A DNA stretch of 8,081 bases. Origin: JADJLQ01 sp034439915 (GTDB taxonomy: Bacteria > Bacteroidota > Bacteroidia > Chitinophagales > Saprospiraceae). Below, one piece after another: positions 7,562-8,081 of the stretch. A program made the position numbers and the translations under genes. The notes beneath the pieces were generated by a model. The model ran no database searches. It was not told the origin of the DNA and saw only the letters and a list, made by a program, of their open reading frames with translations. Each line of letters starts with the position of its first letter. Within the stretch, counting starts at the first letter, position 1. Location: contig JAWXBI010000129.1 in NCBI GenBank assembly GCA_034439915.1, forward strand, positions 1-8,081. The letters run 5' to 3'.

Positions 7562-7569
7562 CAAATATA
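7562..7569 (-). promoter_or_regulatory. Promoter -7 element (TATATTTG) for efp-accB-accC-ABC exporter
   Basis: The minus strand reads TATATTTG, a perfect match to the Bacteroidota -7 consensus TAnnTTTG, ending 24 bases before the efp ATG. Transcription would begin near 7555, giving a leader of about 15-20 bases. A -33 box about 19-21 bases further upstream is not obvious (region near 7589-7596 reads attact-like), so the promoter may be weak at -33 or factor-assisted. No other good promoter was seen further along the run, so this probably serves all four genes. Confidence 0.6.
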
Positions 7570-7615
7570 GCCAAATTACCCCACACTGAGTAATCTGAAT
7601 TTAGGTTGGGTGTAG

Positions 7616-7691
7616 AACCAGCCGAAGGCCAAAACGCACATTGAGATTCAGATCTCATGGATAGCCATTCGGCAAAGCCGGCTCCTTGGTT
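7616..7691. other. Potential long imperfect stem-loop in intergenic DNA
   Basis: Three nested complementary pairs are visible: AACCA (7616-7620) with TGGTT (7687-7691), GCCGAAGGC (7621-7629) with GCCATTCGGC (7664-7673, one bulged A), and TGAGAT (7642-7647) with ATCTCA (7652-7657) around a TCAG loop. The outer pair needs a 13-base internal bulge on its right side. The segment lies between the efp promoter and the heptamer repeats. It could be a structured RNA, a remnant of a small mobile element or a fortuitous fold. It has no poly-T tail marking a terminator. Confidence 0.3.
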
Positions 7692-7760
7692 GAATTGGGG
7701 TGACCAAAAAGTGATTAAAATATTGGTTCGACGTCCCGATCGGTGCGCGAAACATGAATC

Positions 7761-7788
7761 AATTACGAATTAGCAATTACGAATTACG
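7761..7788. repeat. Satellite block of four heptamer repeats
   Basis: Four head-to-tail 7-bp units, AATTACG, AATTAGC, AATTACG and AATTACG. They share the AATTA core with the right-hand half of the main array and are separated from it by 13 unrelated bases (7789-7801). They probably belong to the same repeat locus, interrupted by insertion or decay. Confidence 0.75.
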
Positions 7789-7801
7789 GATATCCTGAAT
7801 C

Positions 7802-8005
7802 AATGCTCAATGTTCAATGTTCAATGTTTAATGTTTAATGGTCAATGGTCAATGGTCAATGGTCAATGCTCAATGTTCAATGGTCAATGTTTAATGTTCA
7901 ATGGTCAAATGGTCAATGTTCAATGGTCAATTATCAATTATCAATTATCAATTATCAATTATCAATTATCAATTATCAATTACGAATTATCAATTACGAA
8001 TTACG
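7802..8005. repeat. Degenerate 7-bp tandem repeat array, 29 units
   Basis: All 29 units begin with AAT. The first 18 (7802-7928) are AATG followed by GTC, TTC, TTT or CTC, with one 8-base unit (extra A at 7907-7914). From 7929 there is a sharp switch to AATTATC, seven identical copies to 7977, then AATTACG, AATTATC, AATTACG, AATTACG. The most general consensus is AAT(G/T)NTC. The block is intergenic, about 30 bases past the stop of the right-edge gene and about 230 from the efp promoter. Because 7 is not a multiple of 3, reading frames through it cycle through all phases and give low-complexity peptides, so apparent open frames here are not taken as genes. Heptamer arrays are known in some cyanobacteria (STRR), and similar low-complexity tracts occur in Bacteroidota; the function is unknown. 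Confidence 0.95.
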
Positions 8006-8033
8006 ACTGCGTCTTCGCTTCTGTTCATGAATT

Positions 8034-8081
8034 CTAATCTACTATTACCATCTTTTTACTCGCATTAAAAAATCCGGATTC
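8034..8081 (-). CDS. 3' end of a gene with a probable T9SS sorting-domain terminus, truncated by window edge
   Basis: Reading leftwards from base 8081, fifteen codons run to TAG at 8036-8034 and give ESGFFNASKKMVIVD. The end (S-K-K-M-V-I-V-D) is very like the last beta-strand of T9SS type A sorting domains, which commonly finish in a KK/KR-hydrophobic strand; compare KRLLILKP in the cargo gene at 2022-3173. I infer a secreted or cell-surface protein whose body lies to the right of the window. With only 15 residues this could be chance, and nothing can be said about its function. Confidence 0.5.
   Translation of the reverse strand, partial: ESGFFNASKKMVIVD

Noticed and set aside
7657..7773. 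A 38-codon plus-strand open frame starting MDSHSAKPAPWLNWGD
   Set aside because: It is short, lacks a clear ribosome-binding site or promoter, lies in a foldable segment and ends inside the satellite repeats. A decayed fragment or chance is more likely than a gene.
7761..8005. CRISPR array
   Set aside because: The units are 7 bp and directly adjacent, without 30-40 base spacers or long repeats, and no cas genes are present.
7810..8037. Plus-strand open frames across the heptamer array, giving repetitive peptides such as MVNGQWSM and INYQLSI
   Set aside because: They are produced by the 7-bp periodicity, which cycles all three phases and happens to contain no stop codon. Two overlapping frames give the same kind of peptide, so neither looks coding.

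Overview
The window looks like chromosomal DNA of a Bacteroidota bacterium. The evidence is a PorD-family (DUF4835) gene next to coaBC, type IX secretion (T9SS) C-terminal sorting sequences on two predicted proteins, a TAnnTTTG-type promoter in front of efp, and starts that mostly lack a Shine-Dalgarno sequence. Base composition is moderately AT-rich. The order within the phylum cannot be fixed from this sequence alone.

Left part (1-1964, plus strand): the 3' end of coaBC (its CoaB ligase half), then porD overlapping it by ATGA, then a purN-type glycinamide ribonucleotide formyltransferase six bases after the porD stop. The tight packing suggests one transcript that mixes CoA synthesis, T9SS biogenesis and purine synthesis. 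Middle (2022-3173, minus strand): a protein of unknown function with a signal peptide and a C-terminal T9SS type A sorting domain, hence a probable client of the system PorD serves. It has its own candidate promoter and converges on purN.

Right part (3252-7537, minus strand): a compact run efp > accB > accC > MsbA-like ABC exporter. The efp and accB genes share one base (TAATG), and accB-accC are 24 bases apart. A perfect TAnnTTTG -7 element lies just upstream of efp. AccB and AccC are the biotin carrier and biotin carboxylase of acetyl-CoA carboxylase, the first step of fatty acid synthesis. The last gene resembles exporters of lipids or lipid-linked molecules. Between accC and the exporter lie an inverted repeat and an unusually good GGAGG ribosome-binding site.

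Far right (7538-8081): about 500 bases without a convincing complete gene. After the efp promoter comes a segment able to fold into a long imperfect stem-loop (7616-7691), then a block of degenerate 7-bp tandem repeats (29 head-to-tail units at 7802-8005, with a four-unit satellite at 7761-7788). At the very edge (8034-8081, minus strand) are the last 15 codons of a gene whose end reads like another T9SS sorting-domain terminus.

Most of the window is conserved housekeeping. The points most worth a second look are the EF-P with Arg rather than Lys at its modification tip (K-S-A-R-S-A-A), the heptamer array, the inverted repeat before the ABC exporter, and the uncharacterised T9SS cargo proteins near porD. 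I see no clear sign of a wholly new multi-gene system.
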